From assembly GCF_914767665.1 (NCBI RefSeq), contig NC_059501.1, positions 69,600,798 to 69,664,797 of the forward strand: DNA of 64,000 bases, read 5' to 3'. This document shows positions 11,081 to 22,089 of the stretch, in pieces. Position numbers and translations under genes: made by a program. This DNA is from Harmonia axyridis (taxonomy: Eukaryota; Arthropoda; Insecta; Coleoptera; Coccinellidae). The notes below the pieces were generated by a model. That model ran no database searches and was not told where the DNA came from. It worked only from the letters and a program-made list of their open reading frames with translations. Within the stretch, counting starts at the first letter, position 1. Each line of letters opens with the position of its first letter.

Positions 11081-11752
11081 CAGGGTGGCCATTTGAAAAC
11101 GAAACAGACGAGATTACAGACGAAATAAAGTTTTTCGATAGAAATGCTCGGACAGGTCGATTTCTGTTTCGAGGGAGACAACTTAAGATGTAGGTTACGG
11201 ACGCATAGCGCTTCAACCCTTGCTGCTACAACCCCCACCCCCAATTTTTGAATAGGGAAGATGAGGTGAGTGATACCTCAATTTAAAGGTATTTTTATAC
11301 TGATTTCAGCACAGTAATTGTTTTTCCATTTTATGCATTAGTTCTCGAAATATTCATGCGCTAGTTAGTTAGGAAGGAAGCCACAGTCATGGTTGTTTTG
11401 AAGCTCAAAATGTCGATTTTTCACAAAACAATACAAGTGCCATGAAAACACTACTTCATTTTCAAATACTTAGTTAAGAATATTTCGAGAACTAATGCAT
11501 AAAATGAAAAAACAATTACTGTGCTGAAATCAGTATAAAAATACCTTTCAAATCAGGTATCACTCACCCCATCTTCCCTATTCAAAAATTGGGGGTGGGG
11601 GTTGTACCAGCAAGGGTTGAAGCGCTATGCGTCCGTAACCTACATCTTAAGTTGTCCCCCTCGAAACAGAAATCGACCTGTCCGAGCATTTCTATCGAAA
11701 AACTTTATTTCGTCTGTAATCTCGTCTGTTTCGTTTTCAAATGGCCACCCTG
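11081..11752. mobile_element. Long fold-back element (about 279-bp arms), CAGGGTGGCC ends, TA-flanked
   Basis: The ends CAGGGTGGCCATTTGAAAAC (11081) and its reverse complement (to 11752) are both flanked by TA. The arms, about 11081-11359 and 11474-11752, are nearly perfect inverted copies around a 115-bp loop. The frames inside the arms are mirror images of one another and not genes. Subterminal sequence resembles the 21.1-22.1 kb element (ACGAAAC after the end; GTGATACCTCA in the arm), which still holds a mariner-type transposase piece. I therefore infer a non-autonomous Tc1/mariner-group fold-back. Confidence 0.85.
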
Positions 11753-11759
11753 TATATGT

Positions 11760-12430
11760 ATATGTATGTGGTCCAAATTTTAGTTCAATAACTTTGACTT
11801 CATATAGAACAACTTTTTTTATTAAAAAAAGTTCATATAAACATATATCCTAACAAGCTCCGTTTTCGAGATACAGGGAATTAAAAGAAATTTGAAAAAG
11901 AAACAGTTTTTCACGAATAGATGATGGTTCCATGCCAGTATTATTTGGGTTTCATGTGAGTGAACTAGGATATAACTTGTTCCTCATAAAATATTACGAC
12001 TTGAATCTAATTTAAGAGTGGAAAATTTGTCATCGGAAATGAATGTGCCGATGCTCAAACTCCTTTTTCTTTATCGTGGTCTCGAGATTTGCGACTGTTC
12101 ATTTTGTCACCAGAAGTAAGCTCAGGCCGAGCCTGAGGTACACGAGCATCGTATTTTCATTTTAGCCGATTAACAGACTGTACTTTCTCCTCGATTGTCG
12201 ATGTAAAATTTTCTTGAGTGGCGCATATGCCCTAATCCAAATAATATAGAAGTTTTTTATTTTCATTTCAATAACCGACAAAATATAGAAAATTGAAAGT
12301 AACTTTCAATCGTTTCGTCTTGAATCATAATTATACTTCCAAATATATAAGAGGTTTAACATGATTCTTCTTTGGATTTCAAGGTTCAATTTACGTTTGA
12401 AATTGAAGTTGAGGAATTATATCCTTCAAA
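11760..12430. other. No recognisable gene
   Basis: AT-rich sequence between the fold-back and the hAT element. A slightly GC-richer patch at 12050-12170 has no convincing splice sites or long open frame. Confidence 0.4.
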
Positions 12431-14112
12431 CAGGGCCCCCGCAACCGCGCGTTCAACGCGTGCACCGCACGCGGGCGCCACTCTTAAGGGGCGCCAAAAT
12501 CTCTTATAGACCGCATGAAAATCCGAAAGACCAAAGGTTTTTGAAAAAGTTTTTTTTTTATTTTTTCAACAATTTTAAACGTGCAAAGACATCTTTTACA
12601 CATCCAAACAAGTTCCCGAACGTCACAATCCCTGTAAAATAACCACGGCCACAGATTGCAATTATACGATACTTTTCGAGTAAACAAATCATAAATAATC
12701 ATCCCTTTGTCGGTACGGGATTTCTTTATGGGTCACCTTGCACCGGACGGCGGGCACCATTTCTTCGATCATCACTAAAACGCATATTATGGTACACATA
12801 AACAATCATAAATACCGAAGCGATAGCTTTTAGCCAGGGGAATTACTGAAACTTTCGCCACCATCTGTAGGAAAAATACTACATATTACAGAGAATTTCT
12901 GAAACTACCAAAATCTGCTTGCTATGCTATAACAGCAGAAACCTATCTAAAGAATGGTTATTTGGTTTCGAAACGTTTAGGGGTTGAGGTCAAGACGCAA
13001 AAAATTAAAATACTCAGAAATACTGGAAAGATTTGTATTTTGTGTAAGTGTGGTTTGTTTTAATGTTTCTTGTTGTAATTAAATTAAATTTTATGAAATG
13101 GTAAGTACCTATCCACATACAGTATTAGCATTTCTTTTAGTCTATAAAATTCAATATTTTTTTTTCTGTTTAAAATGGTGCACATCCTAAATTAGCCCAT
13201 ACCTATATACTATAATATTATTTTTATTTGCTTCAAATAGGGAAGTATTGTTTGTAATCGTGAAAAAATTGAATCGACTTTGATATTTTGAATTTGTTAC
13301 CTGGGGCCACCATCATATTATACTTAATTTTTTTTTCAATATGCACCCTGGATCTGTATTATTTATTTGATGTTCGTAGCCGTTTGACATTCTAAAAAAA
13401 TTATATTTGACCTTTGCCAAAAATTAATTATTATAACAGGAACAGGGTATGTGCTTCAGATCGGTCTTAACTTATTATTATTATTAATATTAACTCCGTT
13501 TAGGTTTAAAAGCTCGGATTTAAGGTTTAAATTCATAAAAATGAGAACATACGGGTTATTCTCAAAGGGATGGCGCAAAGTAAATCATGGGTGAATGTCC
13601 TAACCAATTTTGGATCAAGTTTTTCTTAAATTCTAGGAGCCATACAAGAGAAAACGACCTTCTGATGCAAAATTTCGAGAGCAAAAAAAAAAGATAGACT
13701 TCAACAAAGGGAGATGATGGCTGGGAGTATGGAATAATATTTAATAATTATTAATAATAATATTAACATTTTAATATAATATTATGAATAATTTAAAGGA
13801 GAATAAAGCTCAGGTTTTGAAAACTCTGCAGTTTCATTACAAAATTAAAATAAAATGCGGTTTTGATCGAATGCTTGAATAAAATAATGAAACATTTAAA
13901 AAATATATTATGCAACAACTGACAGCATAAAGTTCTTAAGGCATTCAATAAAGGTTGCTGATAGTTTTTTTAACCCTTCTACAAATAAATTCCTAACAAA
14001 AACTGAAACATTTTTTGCCGATTATCCTGCGACGTTTTTTACACTTCCCCCCCTTAAGGGGCGCCAAAATATTTTCGGCACGCGAGCGTTGATGACCCTT
14101 GCGGGGGCCCTG
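12431..14112. mobile_element. hAT-type element, non-autonomous, perfect 8-bp target duplication
   Basis: Ends CAGGGCCCCCGCAA (12431) and TTGCGGGGGCCCTG (to 14112) are perfect 14-bp inverted repeats. The 8 bp before (12423-12430) and after (14113-14120) are both CCTTCAAA. The CAGGG terminus and 8-bp duplication are typical of hAT transposons. CTTAAGGGGCGCCAAAAT occurs near both ends in the same orientation (12484 and 14055). The 1.68-kb interior is AT-rich and shows no hAT transposase motif, so the element must have depended on a transposase supplied elsewhere. Confidence 0.9.
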
Positions 14113-14249
14113 CCTTCAAAAATTAGTTGGTTCTTCATGGGGCGCTGATGCCAGCATTTTTCGTACGGCAGCTTTGGCCTTGGTTTTTTTTTGCTGCTTA
14201 ATACTGCTTAATACTTTTTGATTCAATAGTACTCATGTTCATAAAATTG

Positions 14250-15000
14250 ATGCACAACTTAACGTTTCTATGACAATTACCAGTGGAACAATTAGTTCTA
14301 CATCTTTACATTGGTTTCCAGGGCTATCAAATATACTTCCGCCTAATATTCGTAGACTGGTCTCAGTCAAGAAATCTTGGGATAAATTTCATTTCTACCC
14401 GAACTTATTTCCAATTGTATTTCACCTCCCAGATACTAGAACTGCCAGATTAAAGTCACGCAAACCTTTATGGATTAATACCTCCCGTCAATCTAATGAA
14501 AGTTACAAGGAAATTTGGCGTTCGGAATGGAGTTCTTGTAATGTCTTCAACAAAAGTCTAATCGTTGATCCTTCAGAGAAAGTTCCAGGTGTCAATCTTT
14601 GTTGTTATTATGTTAGTAGGTACGCAGTTTAAAAAGCGATGAACTGAACGCAATATTTTTATAACTTTGCTAACAGAGTAGCCACCTCAGCTGTTATTTG
14701 TGTTAGGACATCAAGAATTCACCATGGCAGCCACTTTGTATTTGGTAGTAGGTACGCAGCTAAAGAGCGATGAACCGAATGTAATATTTTATTATAACAA
14801 CTTCAGGTTATGGGCCCAGCACGCTTCCACTGCGTACCTACTAATATAATAACTACAATTTGATGTACCTATTTAAGATCGACCTAGGACTGGTCATTTA
14901 GAAAAGCCCACTATGTGAGTGTGGTGTAGAATATACCATTGACCTCTTGGTCCAATTTATAAATTTCATGGTGGTTTCCAACCTATCCATTCAGTTTCAG
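14250..15000 (+). pseudogene. Non-LTR retrotransposon C-terminal fragment, interrupted
   Basis: From 14270 the frame encodes SNILPPNIRRLVSVKKSWDK, RLKSRKPLW, WRSEWSS and LIVDPSEKVPG. This pattern is familiar from the C-terminal part of insect non-LTR polyproteins downstream of the reverse transcriptase. The frame is cut at about 14598 by an insertion and resumes after 14858 with a KSPLCECGVEYT zinc-knuckle-like stretch near 14905. A stop lies just before this. No reverse transcriptase or endonuclease part is adjacent, so the copy is strongly truncated. The exact clade is uncertain. Confidence 0.65.
14599..14858 (+). mobile_element. Copia-type LTR/primer-binding-site fragment with inverted ends
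   Basis: GGTTATGGGCCCAGCACGC at about 14812 matches the primer-binding site used by copia-type LTR retrotransposons, which prime from an internal part of initiator tRNA-Met. Upstream, a block starting TTAGTAGGTACGCAG occurs twice (14613 and about 14746). Just after the primer site, CTGCGTACCTACTAATATAATAAC is the inverse of the left end, so the 260-bp insert has about 25-bp inverted termini. It splits the surrounding non-LTR relic. An LTR followed at once by an inverted LTR start could be an autointegration product; this is inference. Confidence 0.55.
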
Positions 15001-15718
15001 ATTGTGTTTGAGAATGGGTCGCTAACTTCAAATCGATATATAAGTGGTACAATGTCTTTAGTGTTATCCGATTGTCACATTCAGGTATTTTTTATTCTGC
15101 AAGTCACCCAATACGAGCTTAAACTGCACTTACATCCAAAAATCTCCCTCACTTATTCATCGATAAAATTCCGACACATCATCAACCTCCAAATTAAAAC
15201 ACGAGTACATTAATCAGTTTTCTTGCCGCGGTATCCGGTTATATTCATCAGGATTAACCTACCCCTTCTACCGCAAGCCGATTATTCACAACGGTTTGAC
15301 TAATAGTGCCCTTTCGCATTCAAATTGCCAAACACCATTTCCCCCGTTGGAGTTCCTTTCATTTGATGAAGGTCCCCGTGTTTTATACAGCCCGATTTCA
15401 ATCCGAAACCGAATTAAAGTTTGCGTAGCAGGGCGGATAGGGGGGAGGGGGGGGGGCATGAAGCTCGGCGGGAGGTAAAAACGCTTCGTCTGAGAAAAGT
15501 TTCACTCACAGGTGGTTGAGTTGGAAAATAATAAGTTTGGGGAAGTTTATGATGTGGACTTCGCACTGTTGTTCTAAATGGAGTTTTCAAGGTGTCACAG
15601 ATGGGATTTTTATCGGGCGCGAGAATTTCATCATTTAAATTCTATATCATGAAGTAAAGTTTTAGCACGTGATAATAGAAGTGAAAACAAAAAATTCAGC
15701 GTGCATACCTTATTCCGG
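15000..15718. other. No recognisable gene; G-rich tract at 15430-15475
   Basis: A moderately GC-rich region without supported genes. The plus strand at 15434-15458 is a near-continuous run of G, which could form a quadruplex. Open frames here show no known domain. Confidence 0.35.
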
Positions 15719-15719
15719 A

Positions 15720-15893
15720 GTTTTTTCCATAATTCGAGGCTTTATTGTAAAAAAAACCGGCTATACATTTATGATTCAAAGTTCATACAGTTCATTCAGC
15801 ACGTACATGGGCGAACAACTTTGCTTCCGTTGTTTTTTCCGAAATTCGAGGCTTTATTGTAAAAAAACTGGTTATACATTTATGATTCAAAGT
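15720..15893 (-). repeat. 62-bp direct duplication at the 3' end of a mariner relic
   Basis: GAGGCTTTATTGTAAAAAAA through ATACATTTATGATTCAAAG occurs at 15720-15782 and 15832-15893, about 111 bp apart. On the minus strand the right-hand copy includes the transposase stop codon (FES then TAA), so the mariner tail and its untranslated sequence were duplicated after insertion. Confidence 0.8.
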
Positions 15894-16860
15894 ATTGTCT
15901 ATCGCTGATGGCCACTACTCTTCCATTTTTCGGACCGCGTACGAATGCGTTGGAAAAACTTGCCATATTTTGAAACGATACACAATCGATCCAATTTTTT
16001 ACTTCTTTATGAGACCGTAAGTGCTGGTCAGCCAGGCCGTGAGCTATTTATCGAAACAAGTTATAGTCCGAGGGCGCGAAGTTTGAAAAATGCGGTGAGC
16101 GGGGTAGGTCTTACTTATGTTTTGACCACTTTCACTACATGTCATGCTGTAAAATCACATTATCATGCCTCTCGTCGTACTGCTAATTTTGTCATTCAAT
16201 ACTCGATTTAAACGCATCAATTGCGTTCGATAACGATCGCCTGCGATTGTTTCAGTCGGTTTTAACAACTCATAATACACTACGCCAAGCTGTTCCCAAG
16301 AAATACTGAATATGACCTTGAAATAGTGCATATTCGGTTTGGCTGTCGACGTGGAAGCATGGCCGGGATCTCCCCATGATTTTCTGCACTTGGGATGATC
16401 GTAATGAATCCATTTTTCGTCTCCGTTTTCGTCTCCAGCCACAAAGCGATGCAGAAATCCCTTCTGCCTCGCAAGCAGCTGTTCACAAGTAAACAAACGC
16501 TCTCGTTCTCGGCTTCAACACGTACGGAACCCAATTTCCTTGTTTCTGAATCATTCCCAAGAGTTTCAGGCGTTTTTAAAAGGCTTGTGGCGTCATTCCT
16601 TATGATCTTGACAATTTTTGTTGCGTTTGACACGAGTCTTTGTCAAGTAATGCTTCCAATTCTGCATATTCGAAAACCTTCTCTCTTTCATCGCCATGCT
16701 AGTCTTCGACGTCAAAATCACCGTTCTTGAAACGTTGAAACCACTTTCTGCATGAACTTTCACTAATAGCGGCCTCACCATTGCTATTTGAGAGTATTCG
16801 ATGAGTCTCAGCCGAGATTTATTCATATTAAAGCAGAAAATTAAATCTTTCATAAACTGA
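15880..16860 (-). pseudogene. Mariner (DD34D-type) transposase relic
   Basis: Minus strand, in several frames. The N-terminal DNA-binding region is readable near 16853 (LIFCFNMNKSRLRL). Then come CEQLLARQKGFLHRFV, DEKWIHYDHPKCRKSWG, GHASTSTAKPN, QLGVVYYELLKPTETIAGDR, a VILQHD motif and APSDYNLFR, ending RQYFES at 15880. The first catalytic region is disturbed by a small insertion (GDENGDEKW), and sequence between the second and third catalytic aspartates is partly lost. At about 330 residues the original length was normal for the family. Stops and shifts make it inactive. The related human protein SETMAR carries a domesticated domain of this kind, but nothing suggests domestication here. Confidence 0.88.
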
Positions 16861-16869
16861 GGAGAATTT

Positions 16870-17098
16870 GGCTCGTAACATGTTTAATCAAGAATAACTT
16901 TATAATGCAGATATAAATCGACTAATATTTCGATGGCGTTATGTTAACAAATACCTTAGCTTATGGTATGACATCTATGATCGATTTATTTCGACTACCA
17001 CTCACTGCTATAGCACTACACCTAATATAAACACCTAAAAAACAATAATGAATGTAGAATGTCATCTTGCTTCCTGGTAGTTATCGCTTAAATGGTAT
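16870..17098. other. Probable mariner 5' untranslated and flanking sequence
   Basis: This lies upstream of the mariner relic on its strand. No clear inverted terminus could be matched to the 3' side. No gene is seen. Confidence 0.3.
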
Positions 17099-17558
17099 CA
17101 CCACCACGTGACTTTCTATTGATCTATCAATATTTGGCTAGATGAAGAGGGACAAAAATAATGTGTGGTCTTGCCAGAACGATTGAACGACTAATAGAAG
17201 TTAGGAATATTACAATAGTTCCAACTTTCGTTAAAGGAAATACTTTACGAGTATTTCCGAAAGTTCTCACGAAATTAGAGTTTTGATTCTTAGGTAATTA
17301 TTTTTTATAGGATTTTTTTCATTAATATTTTTGAAATACATCAGTGCTTTGTAGGGATACCATAACATCAATTCGATTGCGAAAAACGGAAAGTAACCAG
17401 AATTATTATTATTATTTTTATTCGCGAATTAAAAATATTGGAATAATTTATTTTAGATTATTGTTTAAAGAAGATATTTGTAAGCCCCATAAGAATCGAT
17501 GATTTGTAGGAAGATATATCTCTGATTTCGTTTTGATCTGAGAAGTCACGTGGTGGTG
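17099..17558. mobile_element. Candidate MITE with CACCACCACGTGAC inverted ends
   Basis: CACCACCACGTGACTT at 17099 and its reverse complement ending at 17558 are inverted repeats that continue imperfectly for about 24 bp (both go on to a GATC-containing stretch). Each end contains a CACGTG E-box. The 460-bp interior encodes nothing recognisable. No target duplication is obvious, so classification is uncertain. Confidence 0.5.
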
Positions 17559-18834
17559 TTCCCTCTTAACCTAGATTTCTGCCAATGCAAAATTTTATGA
17601 CATCTCGGGTTGATCCTTTAAATATCTAACTATTTGCTCTTGGGTAAAAATTAACAGTACTGTGCCAGAAATGGCAAGGGGGCACAATAACAAAGCCATC
17701 ACAAAATATAATCGATTCTTCTAATTCGTACAAGCTATCAAAACGTTAATATATCATTTCAAATATATCGAGTGGTCTCTCAATGTAATTCCGAAACCAT
17801 ACGTAATAAAAAATTGTGGGAAGTTTTGGAAAATATTGGGTTATTGATACATCCGCCCAGTGAAGTTCTCTAGGAGATCATACTGTTTTTGGAAGTAATA
17901 ATTGACTGACTCATTACCACGCTAAGCCAATTCGATGTATGAAAACATGTTGCAGCCCATTTGGCTCATCTTCAACGTAATAGTTGACTATTATAAAAAA
18001 CTCTTCGGTTGAAAAATCCTCGGAAAAGGCTTCGAAACTTGATTTTCTTTCTGGTAGATTGAGCCTTAGAAGGGATCAATAATTACATTATATTATTTGA
18101 AAATTGTCTGTGCGGTGATGTTCCAAGATTTCACACTGGATTCTTTATAATCTTCGCAATGTTTTTCTTAATATTGAATGCATAGTCTAATATTTCATGA
18201 TATAAGAATTAGTTCCTGTTCAACAGGAAATCCGAAAACTGATCACACACAGATATTTCTGTTTACGTGGCATCAAGAGCCATTCATTCTCAATTTCTTT
18301 CGAGAAAATATTTCCGAATCTATTATCTTTTTGTTAGCGGATGAATGTACGACAAATACGTTTACGATGCGATCTACAATCGACCATTAAACAAATATTC
18401 ATTTCCTTAGCTATCGCGAATTTGAGAAACATAAAAATTTTATGGCTGAAAAACAAAACTGTTGGTTGTTGGTTTTGCCAGCTTGCATGTTTTATCGCTG
18501 TGAAACGACCGTCGCTATGGGAACTTTTTCACTAAAAATGATAGGAGTGACATAGTCACTACCATCCAAGCAACATAACTTTTTGATTTTAGCATTGTAC
18601 TTGGTATCAATTTTCATTTGAACAGATCTTATTAAACAAAAAATATAAACCATGTGCGGAAGTTCGAGAAATACCTTGCTCCCTTTAGTTTCTTCTCTTT
18701 CATTCGAATATCGTATCAAGTTCAATTTATTGATACACATGATGTTTTTTTTGGGTTGAATCTCATTCATCAATTTTTCCTAGGCAGGACCAAAAAAAAA
18801 ACTTCAGTTGCTATGTATGTATGAAGTAGTTGTT
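17559..18834. other. No recognisable gene
   Basis: AT-rich. Open frames at 18178-18390 and 18492-18773 have no known motif, biased composition, and overlap other frames of similar length. I see no splice sites framing them. Confidence 0.4.
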
Positions 18835-18990
18835 TCAGAGAATAAATATACGACCTGGACGACCACCTATAAGTTGGTATGAAAGCTGGTCTTTATCATC
18901 TCAACTGCGCCTGGAAAACCATTGATGCAAACACAGGACCAAAGTCCTAATGTTAGGGGAAGAAGAATAAGAAGAAGAAATATAAAGAAA
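18835..18990 (+). pseudogene. 3' tail of a non-LTR retrotransposon (low confidence)
   Basis: The plus strand reads RPGRPPISWYESW followed by SSQLRLENH and then a purine-rich AAGAAGAATAAGAAGAAG tract. An RPGRPP-type basic segment close to a simple-repeat tail is typical of the last codons of some arthropod non-LTR elements. The fragment is only about 50 codons, so assignment is tentative. Confidence 0.4.
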
Positions 18991-18994
18991 ATAT

Positions 18995-21090
18995 ATAAGT
19001 CGGTTCGAAAGTTATGGGTAATTGAAGAAACTGACTGAATTAATAAAACACTCTGCATATTGATTATGAAGAGAGATAGAGCCTTCAAATGTAGGTTATT
19101 CTGACTCATCCCAGTTCCTTCACCTACCCTTTTACCCTGTATAATATGAAGATGCTTGAATGAAGTTTACAACACGAAAAATTCAAAGGTGTTCTATTGC
19201 AAAGCTCGAGAAATATTTATTTGGGAAACTATATCAAGTGTGCCCAAAATTGAAGCAGATGATGAAGTGTCGTAGATGAAACCAAATTATGAACGTTCTT
19301 AATAGAGTCGACAAATTTTTTTAAACTTTGCCATAATTAACTATTAGTTTCATTTCTATTGCATTTTATCGATACTAAATGATAGGTTACGAAAACACAA
19401 AAACAACACCCACTAGTAACATCAAAGATCCTTGAAAAGCCGACGACGCCTTCATCTTGTTTATTTTCTCTCGAAAGAAGGAAATGTATGTCAGATCCAC
19501 TTCGTTATCTCCAATGATGTTCATAGTCTACATTTCCTGCAAATTTACTCAAGATAATAGAGTGCAGAAGAAGATGTTCGCTTTTTTCTGAAGTAATTTA
19601 CGAATCTTCAAAGGCACCTAATAATCTACCTTTCACAGGTGGATCATCTGAGAAACTCGCAATACGAACGCTTTGTTTATCTCCAAGGAACAATCAAAAT
19701 ATCGAAGGAAGTCTGAAGCTCGGGTATGCCTTCGTTATTTTTCCATCCAGGGGCTGATCCTACAATGGCCTTGTTATATGAAAAACATAAATTAATATTA
19801 TATTATATTGGAGGAATTATTTCAATAGAAGAAATTAAATGTCAGTTATTCTATTTCCACTTTTAATTCTTTAATATGAAAATTGTTTCGCTACTCAGTG
19901 GCTTTGTCAGACATTTTACATTTTTACTTTTACATTTAACATTTAATTACTATTGAAATGAATTTCTATCAAGTGAAGACCGAATTAATCCCTTAGTCCA
20001 CTAATAAACTTTTATAAATGGATATAGTTATTTTCCTAACAAGTGATGAAAATGTTAACACGTACTTTCCCGTTCATTGTACATTTTTCATGATTCTACA
20101 CTATTGTAACGAACTAGCAAGCCCTACGCCACTGCCTCTTTCTAGAAGGTACCGGACGCATCGAAAGCTCGATAGAAAGATCAAATTTATTCTAGCGAGA
20201 GATGCCAACGGTGTATAACCAATGGAAGCTGCAGAGGAGAGCAGTGTCAACGTAAACGGCACTAAAAAAATAAAACACTAAAGTAGATATAAGTTGTAAA
20301 AATAAATTTTATTAATGTAGTAGTGGAAATAAATTAATGTAATAGAATCTGTAAATAAAATAAATTTGTTTGTGGTCGTGTATCTGAAATAAATAAGTGT
20401 TAGTAAGAATCAACGATTTAATTAACCGAAAAACGTTACATTATGAATAACCGGCGATATGGTGTTTCCTTCGGATGTAGTTTGCATAATTTTTGTGAAT
20501 CTTTAGGAAATATCTGTTGTTTGTTTCTTGACCAATAACGAAAGATCTGGATGAATGATTTTTGGAGTACTTAATATTGACGATGATAAGGTTTTAATTA
20601 TCTTCTACATCGTCGATGGTGAATTTCGTCAATTCTCGTCTGCAGGCACCAGCCAATCCAAAAACCGATCTTGGTCTTCTTTGGATGAGAGCCAATATTC
20701 TGTCTTTTAATGAAGGCTAATTGCCTTCATTGAATCTATAGAAATATATAAATATGTTTTTCAAAATACAGATCTTGTTTACTTTTCGAACACTTTTTAT
20801 CATAGATTATGGGGACCATAACGAGTTCGTTTTCCAAACTTTAGACACCTCTTTTCTTGGTTTCATCTTTTCAGTGAATACCAATAACTGAAATGAGAAT
20901 CTTACTTCTCCTATTTTTGTTTTGACTTTTATGGTAGCAAATGAAAAACCAGCTTCATTGCTGTTGCTAATATTTCAGAGGGCACGTTATCGTCAGAAGT
21001 ATCCATTTCAATGTTGTAGTGTTGTAGCGAAATACGATCATTGAATATGTATTCAGTCGATTCAGTCCTTACTGTATGGTAATTCATATA
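18995..21090. other. No recognisable gene
   Basis: AT-rich. The 20140-20450 part ends in several AATAAA-like motifs and a TGT...ACA-bounded stretch that could be a small LTR, but no primer-binding site or second LTR is seen. Open frames here lack known motifs. Confidence 0.35.
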
Positions 21091-22088
21091 CAGAGAGGGC
21101 CATTGAAAACGAAACACCAGCTCTGTAAGTCGGCAGAACTGAGTTATATAAAAACGCTCGGACACGTCAACAACATTTTCGAGGGGGACATCGTTCGCGA
21201 TGAAATTCACCCGAAATACATTCCATCCCTCGGAGCTGTGACCGCCACCCCTAAATTTTTAAATGGCACCATATGGCAAGTGATACCTCATTTGAAAGGT
21301 AGTTTCCTTCTCAATATCAAACAACAAAAATAAATTAATTCTATCGATTCGTTTTCGAGATATGGGAACTTGAAGTTGGGAAATAACTTTTTATTCACTC
21401 AATCAATAAAAATAAGATCTAACATTGCAACTGTTTAAAGATAATTATCATTGTCAAGGAATTAAATGATCTAACTGTTTACTACCCATTTCCATACAAT
21501 AGTACAAGTTCTGTTCAAAATGAGACCTCACATTTCGTAGCATTTTCGGCGTTATTCGACGGCATTCTTCAATAATTCTACGTCGTAAATCTTCCAGAGA
21601 TTCTGGTTCGGTTGCATAGATTTTGTTTTTCAAGTGACCCCACAGGAAAAAGTCGAATGGGGTTAAATCTGGAGATCTGGCTGGCCACCCTATAGCGCCT
21701 CTTCTTCCAATCCAACTTCCAGGAAACATTCTATCTAAAAACTTGTTGAAATTTCAAGTGCTCTTCATGGTAACGATTGAGTGAATAAAAAGTTATTTCC
21801 CAACTTCAAGTTCCTATATCTCGAAAACGAATCGATAGAATTGATTTATTTTTGTTATTTGATATTAAGAAGGAAACTACCTTTCAAATGAGGCATCACT
21901 TGCCATATGGTGCCATTTAAAAATTTAGGGGTGGCGGTCACAGCTCCGAGGGATGAAATGTATTTCGTGTGAATTTCATCGCGAACGATGTCCCCCTCGA
22001 AAATGTTGTTGACGTGTCCGAGCGTTTTTATATAACTCGGTTCTGCCGACTTACAGAGCCGCTGTTTCGTTTTCAATGGCCCTCTCTG
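21091..22088. mobile_element. Long-arm inverted-repeat transposon (about 315-bp arms) with transposase remnant
   Basis: Ends CAGAGAGGGCCATTGAAAAC (21091) and its reverse complement (to 22088) are both flanked by TATA. The arms, about 21091-21405 and 21773-22088, are nearly identical inverted copies; frames within them mirror each other. The 370-bp centre holds the C-terminal part of a mariner-type transposase on the minus strand. Size and TA flanks fit the Tc1/mariner superfamily. Only the transposase tail remains, so this is a deletion derivative. Subterminal sequence links it to the 11.1-kb fold-back. Confidence 0.88.
21454..21729 (-). pseudogene. Mariner-type transposase C-terminal remnant
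   Basis: A 91-residue open frame contains WIGRRGAIGWPARSPDLTPF then DFFLWGHLKNKIYATEPES. The WPARSPDLTPxDFFLWGH block carries the third catalytic aspartate of mariner-type DDD transposases and is intact here. The first two catalytic aspartates and the DNA-binding domain are absent, so it cannot act as a transposase. It lies between the long arms of the surrounding element. The ATG near 21729 is incidental. Confidence 0.8.
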
Positions 22089-22089
22089 T

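Noticed and set aside
11589..11853. Overlapping open frames resembling the minus-strand frame at 11047-11244
   Set aside because: They are mirror translations of the two arms of a fold-back, not genes.
15945..16211. Plus-strand frame of 88 residues
   Set aside because: It is the antisense shadow of the mariner transposase C-terminus.
20212..20443. TGT...ACA stretch with several AATAAA motifs, possible small LTR
   Set aside because: No primer-binding site, partner LTR or coding region.
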